28,352 nucleotides of DNA, from assembly GCA_026786155.1 (NCBI GenBank), contig JAJAYR010000099.1:1-28352 (forward strand). Direction: 5' to 3'. This DNA is from Pyrinomonadaceae bacterium (GTDB lineage: Bacteria; Acidobacteriota; Blastocatellia; Pyrinomonadales; Pyrinomonadaceae). Both the position numbers and the translations under genes were made by a program. Below, one piece after another: positions 1 through 7,700 of the stretch (its first letter is position 1; every line of letters starts with the position of its first letter). The notes below the pieces were generated by a model. That model worked only from the letters and a program-made list of their open reading frames with translations, was not told the DNA's origin and made no database searches.

Positions 1-202
1 CAATCAATCTTTGTCTCGGCGAGGGAATTTCATCGCCGAATTCTTTCGCGGTAGCAAGCCAAAGTTCGATGGCTTCATTGATATTTTTGACCGCTTCGGC
101 TTGGGTTTTGCCGTGCGCCAGACAGCCTTTTAATTCGGGAACTTCAGCGACAAAAATTTTATCTTCGCCGCTCCAGTAGATAATAATTTCGTATTTGTGC
201 AT
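1..202 (-). CDS. hicB: HicB-family antitoxin, 3' end cut by window edge
   Basis: Reading the minus strand from the ATG at 202-200 gives 67 residues without a stop, beginning MHKYEIIIYWSGEDKIFVAE and continuing VPELKGCLAHGKTQAEAVKN. This is the usual HicB N-terminal partial RNase H-like fold: a tyrosine/isoleucine-rich strand, the EVPELxGC motif and the helix with AxxNIxEAIELW. HicB neutralises the HicA mRNA interferase and often represses the operon through a C-terminal DNA-binding domain, which lies outside this window. Its ATG overlaps the hicA stop by one base (TGATG), so the two genes are translationally coupled. The assignment is firm; only the C-terminal domain type (HTH or ribbon-helix-helix) cannot be seen. 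Confidence 0.88.
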   Translation of the reverse strand, partial: MHKYEIIIYWSGEDKIFVAEVPELKGCLAHGKTQAEAVKNINEAIELWLATAKEFGDEIPSPRQRLI

Positions 203-453
203 CAATTTTCTCCCAAACGATATTTCTGTAGAATGTTTCGCACTTGGCGGACTTGATAAGTTTTGGCTTTGTCGTCGTCGCGCTGCAAGTTGGGTTTTTC
301 TTCAATTCCGGCTTTGCGGAAACTATGATGACTTCCTTTTATTCTCTCTTCAAAACCGAGATTGAGCAAAAGTTGTCGTAACTCTTCAAATCTGACGTTC
401 GCGTCTGATTTTCCCGAAAGAATTTGTGCAAACAGTTTCTCGCTTTTGCTCAT
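202..453 (-). CDS. hicA: HicA-family toxin (mRNA interferase)
   Basis: An 83-residue protein with the double-stranded RNA-binding-like fold of HicA toxins. The hallmark is the motif GSHHSF at about residues 40-45, whose histidine is the catalytic residue in this family, preceded by the typical LLLNLGFEE segment (residues 28-36). The size fits the family (60-90 residues), although there is a somewhat long linker between the GSHH motif and the last helix. HicA cleaves mRNA when not bound by HicB. The toxin gene precedes the antitoxin gene, which is the normal HicAB order, and the two share one base. No strong ribosome binding site is visible before the ATG at 453. Confidence 0.88.
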   Translation of the reverse strand: MSKSEKLFAQILSGKSDANVRFEELRQLLLNLGFEERIKGSHHSFRKAGIEEKPNLQRDDDKAKTYQVRQVRNILQKYRLGEN

Positions 454-478
454 CGCTCAAAATTATTATAGCCGAAAA

Positions 479-1162
479 CTAAGCCCGCAGAAGCGTTTTC
501 AATGTATCAATCCGCGATTCGGGATTGCCGAATGTTTCGCGGTAATCTTGAAAACTTAAATTGATAACTTCGTGCGCTTCTTCGCGTGAATAAATATGCG
601 TAACTTCGAGTTCGCGCGGCGCGTCGTTCGGCAGTTGTTTGTAGCTCAAAAAATAATGCGCGAGCCGTTCGATAATGCCGCTCGGACAATCGCCGATTTC
701 CTCGAAATGCCCGAAAGCCGCATCGTTTTCCAGCACGGCGATAATTTTATCGTCTGCCTCGCCGTGGTCGAGCAGACGCAAGCCGCCGATGGGTTTCGTG
801 TTGGCAAAAAAGTTGCTGCTCATAATCGTTTTTTCCGTTAAAATACAAATATCGAGCGGGTCGCCGTCGCCGACAACGCCGCTTCGTCCGGTTTTCCGCA
901 TACAAAATTCCGCCACTTTTTCGCCGCAGTAAGTTTGCGGAACGAAACCGTAGAGTGTCGGGCAGAGCGACGAGTATTTGTGCGGACGGTCGAGCCGCAA
1001 ATGTCCCGAAGGTTTATCCAATTCGTATTTGACGACATCGCGCGGCACGATTTCGACGTAAGTATTGACGATGTGCGGCGCGGTTTCGCCCGCCGTGACG
1101 CCGTGCCACGGGTGCGATTGAAACAGCAGGGACAAGAGCGTGTTTAATTCCTGTTTTTCCAT
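479..1162 (-). CDS. ppa: Inorganic pyrophosphatase, type I
   Basis: A 227-residue cytoplasmic enzyme that hydrolyses pyrophosphate to two phosphates and so pulls biosynthetic reactions forward. The family I signature GDGDPLDICIL is at residues 98-108, with the metal-binding aspartates D99, D101 and D104. The upstream VKYELDK (residues 44-50) and YGFVPQTY (71-78) segments match the substrate-binding strands. At 227 residues it is longer than the roughly 175-residue E. coli enzyme and resembles the extended type I subgroup. Its 3' end lies 26 bases from the hicA start; the genes run the same way but are not obviously functionally linked. The start at 1162 lacks a clear Shine-Dalgarno sequence but is the only ATG before conserved sequence. 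Confidence 0.93.
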   Translation of the reverse strand: MEKQELNTLLSLLFQSHPWHGVTAGETAPHIVNTYVEIVPRDVVKYELDKPSGHLRLDRPHKYSSLCPTLYGFVPQTYCGEKVAEFCMRKTGRSGVVGDGDPLDICILTEKTIMSSNFFANTKPIGGLRLLDHGEADDKIIAVLENDAAFGHFEEIGDCPSGIIERLAHYFLSYKQLPNDAPRELEVTHIYSREEAHEVINLSFQDYRETFGNPESRIDTLKTLLRA

Positions 1163-1304
1163 GAACTTCTATTTCACATTAAACGCGCCGATAAATCAAA
1201 ATCACTTTTATAAGCCGCTTGCTTGAGACGCACCAAACAATCTAATATCATCAATTCGAGCGTCCGGTGAATTCGGTCGCCGGGAACCAGGGAAGGGAAA
1301 TTTG

Positions 1305-1796
1305 ATGAAGTTGAAATTGTTGTTTTTAATCGTTTTAATCGCCGCGCCTCTGCATCTTGCGGCGCAGAAAAATAATCTCGTCGGCTACCGGCACAAAGGC
1401 GTGGTTTTCGGCGCGACTTTGCCGAACGGCGCGAAGGATTTGGGCGGCGGTTTACTCGCCAACGAAAATTACGGCGTAACGCGCTTTGCCAAAGGCAAAC
1501 AATTGATGCTCTGGCTGGAAAAACTGACGGCGCGAGACAAGGAAGGCATTCCGAGTTGGGAAGTGAGAGACGTTTTGATGTTCGATAAACTGAAAAAAAA
1601 TCAGGAATTTTTGTTTTCCTACAGTTCCGGCTGTCGGCAGAACGGCAAGCAAAATCTCGATTTAATCGTGTTGGCGGAAATCGTTCCGAAGACGAAAACT
1701 TATAAAGTCATTCGCGCCTGGAAAGCGAATACGGTCAGAGAAAAGTTTGAAAAAATCTCGACCAAAAAAATTGTCTGTGCCGTCGTCGAACCGTAA
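1305..1796 (+). CDS. Small exported protein of unknown function
   Basis: A 163-residue protein with a clear Sec signal peptide: KLK, then a hydrophobic run LLFLIVLIAAPLHL and a cut after AAQ near residue 21. The mature part is about 140 residues, mostly beta-type, with two cysteines near residues 110 and 157 that could form a disulphide in the periplasm. I do not recognise a family. The ATG at 1305 is preferred over the TTG at 1302 because the purine-rich AGGGAAGGG at about 1289-1297 lies 7 bases before it. The stop is 5 bases before the ArsC/Spx-like gene, so the two are probably co-transcribed. Confidence 0.75.
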   Translation: MKLKLLFLIVLIAAPLHLAAQKNNLVGYRHKGVVFGATLPNGAKDLGGGLLANENYGVTRFAKGKQLMLWLEKLTARDKEGIPSWEVRDVLMFDKLKKNQEFLFSYSSGCRQNGKQNLDLIVLAEIVPKTKTYKVIRAWKANTVREKFEKISTKKIVCAVVEP

Positions 1797-1801
1797 AATT
1801 T

Positions 1802-2191
1802 ATGAACAAAATCTATTTCTACGGGCTGCCGAACTGCACGACTTGTCAAAAAGCCCTGCGCCGTCTGGATTATCACGGAGTTTCAAACATCGTAAAACGC
1901 AGCATCAAGGACGAACCTTTGACGCGGGAAGAAATTGAAAAATTGGTGGAAATGCTCGGTGGCGTTGAAAATCTTTTCTCGCGCCGTTCGGTCAAATACC
2001 GCGAACTCGGCTTGCGCGATAAAACGCTGTCCGAAGCGGAAATGCTCGACTTGATGGTGAGCGAATATACTTTTCTCAAACGCCCGATTCTGGTGGCGGG
2101 CGACACGGCGATTGCCGGATTTTTCGAGAAGGAATACGATTCGTTTTTTCAAACGTCGAATCAAAATTCTCGTCAAACGCAACGCCGATAA
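1802..2191 (+). CDS. ArsC/Spx-family thioredoxin-fold protein
   Basis: A 129-residue protein with the ArsC/Spx/YffB pattern: a short strand followed by PNCTTCQKA, giving a CxxC at residues 12 and 15, then the helix with LTREEIEKLVEMLGG, the FSRRSVKYREL segment and the cis-proline strand KRPILV (about 93-98). Members are arsenate reductases, Spx RNA-polymerase-binding regulators, or uncharacterised YffB-like proteins. The CxxC is more typical of the Spx/YffB branch than of classical glutaredoxin-linked ArsC, which has one N-terminal cysteine. No arsenic genes lie nearby. The last 15 residues are rich in Asn, Gln and Arg and look unstructured. It starts 5 bases after the preceding gene. Confidence 0.82.
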   Translation: MNKIYFYGLPNCTTCQKALRRLDYHGVSNIVKRSIKDEPLTREEIEKLVEMLGGVENLFSRRSVKYRELGLRDKTLSEAEMLDLMVSEYTFLKRPILVAGDTAIAGFFEKEYDSFFQTSNQNSRQTQRR

Positions 2192-2265
2192 TCGCTGTTA
2201 CGCAAATACTTTTTTCAATCATGATTTTTTTCGCTGTATTTTGTTCGCTTTCACAAAGTTTAGTA

Positions 2266-2294
2266 AAGTTGCCTTTGTAATTTCACGGCAACTT
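2266..2294. promoter_or_regulatory. Inverted repeat upstream of the ROK gene, candidate operator
   Basis: Two perfect 8-bp arms, AAGTTGCC (2266-2273) and GGCAACTT (2287-2294), are separated by 13 bases, 62 bases before the ROK regulator start. The left arm is preceded by AAAGTTTAGTA, which resembles the AT-rich, TTTAGT-containing sites bound by many ROK regulators. ROK repressors commonly control their own gene, so an autoregulatory operator is reasonable. A simple hairpin in the leader RNA is the alternative. No second copy was seen in front of malQ. Confidence 0.4.
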
Positions 2295-2356
2295 GCTGTT
2301 TAATCGTTTCCTGACAATCAAATTTGAATTTAAGATAAATTTCAAAATCTGCTCCG

Positions 2357-3559
2357 ATGCGACGAATTTATTTACAAAAAGCTAAATCACAAGTTGCCCG
2401 CGCCGACACCATTCGCAACATCAACCGGCAAATCGTTTTGAATTACGTCCGCGACCGCGAACCGATTTCACGCGCCGAAATCGCCCGCGAAACCGACCTT
2501 CAGCGTTCGACTGTTTCCTCAATCGTCAATGCGCTCGTCGAAGACGGTTTTGTCGAAGAAATCGGCGCGGGCGAATCTTCCGGCGGGCGCAAACCGACGA
2601 TGCTCAAACTGCGGACGGACGAAGTGGTGGCTATCGGCGTGGACATTACGCCGACCGTCATCAACATCGCCACCGCCAATCTCGCCGGTGAGATTATTCA
2701 TTTGGAAACTTTTCCGACCTCGCCCGACCGCGCTCAGAATTTCCAAAAAATCGTCAAAAAAATTTCCGCCATCAAAACCGAACTGAAAACCGAGGATGTG
2801 AAAATCGGTCTGAGCGTGCCTGGCTTGGTTGACGAAGTTTCCGTCGTAGTAACGTATGTGCCTTATTTTCATTGGGAAAATTGGAAAATAAAAGACGAAA
2901 TTAAGGATGCGACCGGCTTGTCCGTCGTGATTGACAACGATGCCAACGCCATCGCGCTCGCCGATTTGTGGTTCGGGATGCCGGAAGTTGACAACATCAA
3001 AAACTTCGCCAGCCTGCTGGTCGCCGAAGGCATCGGCACGGGAATTATCTTCGACGGGCAGATTTATCGCGGCAACAAAGGCGCGGCGGGCGAATTCGGA
3101 CATATGCTCATCGGCGACGCGGACAAGGAAAATAACAACGCCGTCTGTTCGTGCGGCAACACGCACTGCTGGGAATCGTTCGCCTCGAACCGCGCGACCA
3201 TCCGGCGATTTAACAACTTGACGGGAAGTGCGGACGGCGCAAGCGACATCAGCCGAATTCTAACGCTCGCTCGTCAGAATGATGCCGCCGCGCTGCAAGC
3301 TATCAACGAAACAGCGCGCTATTTAGGTCTCGGAATCGTCAATCTGCTGGTCGGTCTCAGCCCGGAAGCGGTCATCGTCAGCGGCGAAATCACGCTCGTT
3401 TGGTCGCTCATCGAAAAAACTTTGCTCAAAACTATCGAAGAAAATATCAAACAGAAACTTCCGACGACGCTGATCACCGCTTCGACGCTCGGTGCCTCGC
3501 CGACCTTAAAGGGCGCAATTTGTCTGAGTATAATCAATAAATTCGCTTCCCGAAATTAG
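2357..3559 (+). CDS. ROK-family transcriptional regulator
   Basis: A 400-residue protein with an N-terminal winged helix-turn-helix (about residues 28-75, PISRAEIARETDLQRSTVSS) fused to a C-terminal ROK sugar-kinase-like domain. The domain includes the ATP-binding-type strand AIGVDITPTVINIA, the EFGHM segment and the zinc-binding motif CSCGNTHCWE with Cys264, Cys266 and Cys271. Family members sense sugars and repress uptake or catabolic genes. The next two genes downstream on the same strand are malQ and an alpha-glucan hydrolase, so control of starch or maltodextrin use is the natural guess. Whether it keeps kinase activity is unknown; the HTH points to a regulator. The ATG at 2357 has no strong Shine-Dalgarno sequence. 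Confidence 0.92.
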   Translation: MRRIYLQKAKSQVARADTIRNINRQIVLNYVRDREPISRAEIARETDLQRSTVSSIVNALVEDGFVEEIGAGESSGGRKPTMLKLRTDEVVAIGVDITPTVINIATANLAGEIIHLETFPTSPDRAQNFQKIVKKISAIKTELKTEDVKIGLSVPGLVDEVSVVVTYVPYFHWENWKIKDEIKDATGLSVVIDNDANAIALADLWFGMPEVDNIKNFASLLVAEGIGTGIIFDGQIYRGNKGAAGEFGHMLIGDADKENNNAVCSCGNTHCWESFASNRATIRRFNNLTGSADGASDISRILTLARQNDAAALQAINETARYLGLGIVNLLVGLSPEAVIVSGEITLVWSLIEKTLLKTIEENIKQKLPTTLITASTLGASPTLKGAICLSIINKFASRN

Positions 3560-3620
3560 TGCGGTGTAACCTGAATTTTTGGAAATCGGGCGATAAGTTT
3601 TGAGTTAAAAGATAATTTAG

Positions 3621-3772
3621 GACTTGCTAATTTTAAGGGAATTTTAACGCCAAGGCGCCAAGGCGCAAGGACGCAAAGATTTTTTACAGCGAAAACTTAC
3701 GGCAGCAAACATTTGATTTTCTTTGCGTCTCTGCGTCTTGGCGTCTTGGCGTTAAAATTTTTTGAGCAAGTC
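3621..3772. repeat. Palindromic intergenic repeat of the GCCAAGGCG/GACGCAAAG type
   Basis: The arm at 3621-3680 contains GACTTGCT, then ATTTTAACGCCAAGGCG and GACGCAAAG. The arm at 3719-3772 is its imperfect reverse complement, ending AGCAAGTC. The arms flank about 40 bases. Together they fill most of the gap between the ROK gene stop and the malQ start. Similar CGCAAAG/CCAAGGCG-rich palindromes are, to my knowledge, dispersed in several bacterial phyla. No transposase is present. It could act as a terminator or RNA stabiliser, but there is no clean U-tract. Confidence 0.8.
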
Positions 3773-3794
3773 TTGAATAAATTAAATAAAATTT

Positions 3795-5315
3795 ATGAAT
3801 TTTCCCAGAGCAAGCGGCGTTTTGCTGCACCCGACATCTTTACCTTCAAACTACGGCATCGGCGATTTAGGCGCGAAGGCTTATCAGTTCGTTGATTTTT
3901 TGGAACGCGCCAAACAAACTTACTGGCAGGTTTTGCCGCTTGGTCCGACCGGCTACGGAGATTCGCCGTATCAATGTTTTTCGGCGTTTGCCGGAAATGC
4001 GAATATGATTGCGCCGGAACTGCTGGTCGAAGACAGCTTTTTGAGTTTCGATGAGATCAATCGTAAGCCCGATTTTCCCGCCGGCAGAGTTGATTTCGGC
4101 AAACTTTACGATTGGAAAAATTGGCTGCTCAGTTTGGCGTATGACAGATTTCGCGGAACGACGAGCGTTGATTTACGCGGCAAATTTGAAACTTTCTGCC
4201 AACAGGAAGCGAGTTGGCTCGACGATTACGCGCTGTTCCGCGCCGTCAAAAAATCGCAGGGACAAAAATTGTGGCTCGAATGGGACGAACCGCTTCGGCT
4301 GCGCGATGAAGTCGCTCTAAATCAGGCGCGGGAAAATCTGCGCGAAGACATTCAGGCGGAAAAGTTTCAGCAATGGCTCTTTTTCCGGCAGTGGTCGGAT
4401 TTGAAAAATTACGCGAACGCGAAAAACATCAAAATCGTCGGCGACGTGCCGATTTTTATTTCGCTGGATTCGAGCGATGTTTGGTGCAATCCGTCGCAAT
4501 TCAAACTCGACGAACAGAATCGCCCGCGCGTCGTCGCCGGTGTGCCGCCCGATTATTTTTCGGCGACCGGACAACTTTGGGGCAATCCGATTTACAATTG
4601 GGAAACGATGCGCCGCGACGGTTTCAAATGGTGGATTGACCGCATCAAAGCGACTTTGAAACAGGTTGACATCGTGCGCGTTGACCATTTTCGGGGTTTT
4701 GCGGCGGCGTGGGAAGTTCCGGGCGGCGACAAAACGGCGGTCAACGGAAAATGGGTCAATGTTCCGGGCAAAGAATTATTCAACGCGCTCGAAAATGCTA
4801 TCGGCGAGTTGCCGTTTTGGGCGGAAGATTTAGGCGTGATTACGCCGGATGTCGAAGAACTGCGCGACGGTTTCGGCTTTCCCGGAATGCGGATTTTGCA
4901 GTTCGCGTTCGGCGGCGACCCGATGAATCACGATTTGCCGCACAATTACATCAATAATTCCGTCGCCTACACCGGAACGCACGACAACGACACGACCGTC
5001 GGCTGGTTCAATTCGGGAGTTGGCGCGGGTTCGACGCGCGACGTTTCGCAAATCAAACGCGAACACGATTTTTGTTTGAATTATCTCGCTTCCAACGGCG
5101 CGGAAATTCATTGGGATTTCGTCCGTGCGGTTTGGTCTTCGGTGGCGAATTCGGCGGTTGCGCCGATGCAGGATTTGTTGGGTTTGGGCAACCAAGCGCG
5201 AATGAATCTGCCCGCATCGAGTTCGGGAAATTGGTATTGGCAATGTCAAGACGGCGATTTTTCGGATGAAATTGCGGAGAGATTGCGAGGGTTGACGGAA
5301 ATTTACGGAAGATAA
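3795..5315 (+). CDS. malQ: 4-alpha-glucanotransferase (amylomaltase), GH77
   Basis: A 506-residue cytoplasmic enzyme that transfers alpha-1,4-glucan segments between maltodextrins, releasing glucose. The N-terminus RASGVLLHPTSLPSNYGIGD is diagnostic for GH77. The catalytic triad is visible: nucleophile D297 in IVRVDHFRGF, acid/base E344 in FWAEDLGVITPDV, and the stabilising D397 in YTGTHDNDTT. The length matches the short bacterial amylomaltases (about 500 residues), without the extra N-terminal domains of E. coli MalQ. It lies between a ROK regulator and an exported GH13 enzyme, which fits a starch/maltodextrin pathway. No strong ribosome binding site is seen at the ATG, which follows the palindromic repeat by about 20 bases. 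Confidence 0.96.
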   Translation: MNFPRASGVLLHPTSLPSNYGIGDLGAKAYQFVDFLERAKQTYWQVLPLGPTGYGDSPYQCFSAFAGNANMIAPELLVEDSFLSFDEINRKPDFPAGRVDFGKLYDWKNWLLSLAYDRFRGTTSVDLRGKFETFCQQEASWLDDYALFRAVKKSQGQKLWLEWDEPLRLRDEVALNQARENLREDIQAEKFQQWLFFRQWSDLKNYANAKNIKIVGDVPIFISLDSSDVWCNPSQFKLDEQNRPRVVAGVPPDYFSATGQLWGNPIYNWETMRRDGFKWWIDRIKATLKQVDIVRVDHFRGFAAAWEVPGGDKTAVNGKWVNVPGKELFNALENAIGELPFWAEDLGVITPDVEELRDGFGFPGMRILQFAFGGDPMNHDLPHNYINNSVAYTGTHDNDTTVGWFNSGVGAGSTRDVSQIKREHDFCLNYLASNGAEIHWDFVRAVWSSVANSAVAPMQDLLGLGNQARMNLPASSSGNWYWQCQDGDFSDEIAERLRGLTEIYGR

Positions 5316-5324
5316 AATTATTTA

Positions 5325-5401
5325 GCCACAGAGAACACAGAGGAGACCGGGAGCAATGTAAAGATTCGGCAAAATTCTGTGTTCTCTGTGAACTGTGTGG
5401 C
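5325..5401. repeat. Inverted repeat of the CACAGAGAACACAGAG type
   Basis: The left arm GCCACAGAGAACACAGAG (5325-5342) pairs with TTCTGTGTTCTCTGTG and ACTGTGTGGC in 5375-5401. The match is imperfect, with an extra segment in the right arm, and the loop is about 30 bases. It begins 9 bases after the malQ stop and ends 6 bases before the next ATG, so it replaces any normal ribosome binding site there. It belongs to the set of unrelated gap-filling palindromes in this window. Confidence 0.8.
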
Positions 5402-5407
5402 AAAAAT

Positions 5408-7303
5408 ATGAAAAATAAATTGCGTTACATCGGTTTTTTACTGCTTACTGCTTACTGCTTACTGCTTACTGCCCAAGCGCAAACGCCGACGGTCGAGAAA
5501 ATCGAGCCGCCGAATTGGTGGGCGAATTACGCGGTTAATCCGGTGCGCGTTCTCGTGCGCGGCACGAATTTGAACGGCGCAAATGTTATCGCGCCAATAA
5601 ATAGCGGTTTGAAGGCGTATAATTTTCGCGCATCCGACAATGGGCATTATCTATTTTTCGATGTCGAAACCGCGCCCGAAACAAAAGCCGGAAAATATAA
5701 TTTCAAAATCGAAACTAAAACGGGAACGGTCAACGCGCCGTTTGAAATCTCGCCGAAACTTTCCCGTCAAAATCGTTTTCAAGGCTACACGCCCGACGAC
5801 GTGATTTATTTTCTGATGCCCGACCGATTCGCCGACGGCGATGTTTCCAACAATGACCCGGCGAAATCGAAAGGTTTGTATGACCGCAAACAAGGCAGAC
5901 ACTATCACGGCGGCGATTTGCAGGGCGTGATTGATAAATTACCGTATTTGAAAAGTTTAGGCGTAACGGCGATTTGGACGACTCCGGTTTATGACAATAA
6001 TGACCGGCTCGACACGAAGGAAATTTATCCGGGCGTTCCGGGGACGACCGGCTATCACGGTTACGGCGCGGTTGATATGTATGCGGTGGACGAACATCTC
6101 GGCGATATGGCGAAACTGCGCGAACTCGTCGAGAAAGCGCACGCGCTCGGTTTGAAAGTCATTCAAGACCAAGTGGCGAATCACACCGGACCGTATCACG
6201 TTTGGGCAAACGATTCGCCGACGGCGACGTGGTGGAACGGGACGGCGCAGAAACATCCGAACAACAACTGGCAAAAATGGACGACGATGAATCCGCGGGC
6301 GACGTATCAAACGCAGTCGCGCAACATTGACGGCTGGTTTATAGACATTCTGCCGGACTTCAATCAGTCTGACCCGGAAGTTGAAAAATATCTGATTCAA
6401 AATTCGCTGTGGTGGCTGGAAATGAACGGCTTCGACGCGATTCGGATGGACACGCTGCCGCACGTTCCCAGAACGTTTTGGGCGAAATGGGCAACCGAAA
6501 TCAAACGCGAATATCCGAACGTCAACATTTTGGGCGAACTTTACGACGGCGACCCGGCGTTACTGGCTTACTTTCAAAAGGGAAAAGTCGGACACGACGG
6601 CGTTGACACGAACATTGACACGCTGTTCGATTTCGGACTTTTTTATCCGATTCGCGCGGCGTTCGGGCGCGGCGAATCTATTCGCGGAATCTCGCAGATG
6701 TTCGCTAAAGACTGGCTTTATCCGAATTCCGAAGTTTTGACGACGTTTCTCGGCGTTCACGATATGGAACGCTTTATGAATGAAAAAGGCGCGACGATTG
6801 AAGGTTTGAAAATGGCGCAGACTTTGATTATGACTTCGCGCGGCACGCCGATTTTATATTACGGCGACGAAATTGCGATGCCCGGCGCGGGCGACCCCGA
6901 CAACCGCCGCGATTTTCCCGGCGGTTTCGCGGGCGATACTCGCAACGCTTTTACCGCTTCGGGAAGAACCGTGCAGGAAAACGACGTTTGGAATCATCTG
7001 GCGAAATTGGGCGCGTTGCGGAAAGACTTAAACGCTTTGAGAAACGGCAAATCTTATGATTTATTAGACGAAGAACAACAGATGGCTTACGCCCGCGTCG
7101 CGGAAAATCAAGCCGTTTTAGTCGTTTTCAATAATGATATAAAACCATCTGCCGTTTCGTTTGACGTTTCGATGATTAAGCCTTTTGCGCCGAACGCTGT
7201 TTTGACCGACCGACTCGGCAAAGTTTCCGACGTGAAAATAAACGACGGCAAAATAAATTTCTCGATGCCCGCGCGAACCGGCGGCGTTTTTACGGCGAAG
7301 TAA
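5408..7303 (+). CDS. Exported GH13 alpha-amylase/neopullulanase-like enzyme
   Basis: A 631-residue glycoside hydrolase family 13 protein that should cleave alpha-glucans outside the cytoplasm. It has a signal peptide (hydrophobic run GFLLLTAYCLLLTAQAQ, cut near residue 25). Next comes a cyclomaltodextrinase N-terminal-type beta domain starting VEKIEPPNWWANY (about 30-120), the catalytic barrel from DVIYFLMPDRFADGD (about 135), and a C-terminal beta domain. The catalytic residues are D348 in GFDAIRMD, E377 in GELYDGD and D452 in GVHDMERF. The closest well-known types are SusA/neopullulanase and cyclomaltodextrinases. With malQ upstream it can supply maltodextrins for intracellular processing. 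The coding start is odd: most of the signal peptide is encoded by a 7-nt tandem repeat. Confidence 0.93.
   Translation: MKNKLRYIGFLLLTAYCLLLTAQAQTPTVEKIEPPNWWANYAVNPVRVLVRGTNLNGANVIAPINSGLKAYNFRASDNGHYLFFDVETAPETKAGKYNFKIETKTGTVNAPFEISPKLSRQNRFQGYTPDDVIYFLMPDRFADGDVSNNDPAKSKGLYDRKQGRHYHGGDLQGVIDKLPYLKSLGVTAIWTTPVYDNNDRLDTKEIYPGVPGTTGYHGYGAVDMYAVDEHLGDMAKLRELVEKAHALGLKVIQDQVANHTGPYHVWANDSPTATWWNGTAQKHPNNNWQKWTTMNPRATYQTQSRNIDGWFIDILPDFNQSDPEVEKYLIQNSLWWLEMNGFDAIRMDTLPHVPRTFWAKWATEIKREYPNVNILGELYDGDPALLAYFQKGKVGHDGVDTNIDTLFDFGLFYPIRAAFGRGESIRGISQMFAKDWLYPNSEVLTTFLGVHDMERFMNEKGATIEGLKMAQTLIMTSRGTPILYYGDEIAMPGAGDPDNRRDFPGGFAGDTRNAFTASGRTVQENDVWNHLAKLGALRKDLNALRNGKSYDLLDEEQQMAYARVAENQAVLVVFNNDIKPSAVSFDVSMIKPFAPNAVLTDRLGKVSDVKINDGKINFSMPARTGGVFTAK
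5441..5472 (+). repeat. Heptanucleotide tandem repeat (CTGCTTA)n inside a signal-peptide coding region
   Basis: Four perfect copies of CTGCTTA (5441-5468) plus a partial CTGC are in tandem, preceded by a partial TTA. They encode LLTAYCLLLTA of the GH13 enzyme's signal peptide. Since 7 is not a multiple of 3, gain or loss of one copy would shift the reading frame just after the start codon. The present copy number keeps the frame open. Confidence 0.9.
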
Positions 7304-7700
7304 AAAGTCTGACGGCAATGGTATTTCATAATTTATCTAAATAGAAGAAACGATTCGGAATAGATGAGAGATAAAACACGCATCAATCTATCAGTTATCA
7401 TCTTTCATCTCTCATCTATTCCGAATCGTTAAATCGTTTGAAAAATCCTTTCACTTAAAATTTGAAACCCCGCCAAAATTTCCAATAAAGAACGAACTTT
7501 TTCGAGTTTCGCCGTTCGGTTGGAATCTCTTCACGATTTATAATCTCGCCCCGAATAATTTTTTTGTTAAAACAGTTTTTTTTCTGATGAAAAATTGGTA
7601 AAGTAATAAATGCCCGAAAGTTTTTTCGGCAAAGCATTTTCAAATCAGCCTTCCTTATCAACATTTACTCTCGAACAAAGCGTATTTTCCATTTAAAGAA
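7304..7700. other. Intergenic gap with a palindrome and an AT-rich leader
   Basis: This 397-base gap separates the GH13 gene from the large P-loop protein. It contains the long inverted repeat described separately (7349-7430). The rest (7437-7700) is AT-rich with poly-T and poly-A tracts, plus a small hairpin CCGAAA/TTTCGG at 7614-7629. A convincing -35/-10 pair could not be fixed by eye. No coding region longer than a chance ORF and no RNA gene was recognised. The promoter for the downstream gene probably lies here. Confidence 0.5.
7349..7430. repeat. Perfect 24-bp inverted repeat
   Basis: The left arm (7349-7372, beginning AACGATTCGGAATAGATG) and the right arm (7407-7430, ending CATCTATTCCGAATCGTT) are perfect reverse complements over 24 bp around a 34-base loop. 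The loop and right arm contain three consecutive heptamers TCATCT(T/C/A) at 7398-7418. It lies 45 bases after the GH13 stop. It could be a strong terminator-like hairpin, but no U-tract follows directly. Confidence 0.9.

Noticed and set aside
1250..1300. GC-rich patch (GTCCGGTGAATTCGG, GCCGGGAACCAGGG) before the exported protein, considered as a riboswitch
   Set aside because: The short leader cannot hold a complete cobalamin or cyclic-di-AMP riboswitch and the conserved cores could not be aligned.
2519..3166. Long antisense open frame (215 codons) opposite the ROK gene
   Set aside because: It mirrors a strongly supported ROK coding region, and its translation shows no family features; frames opposite GC-rich third positions stay open by chance.
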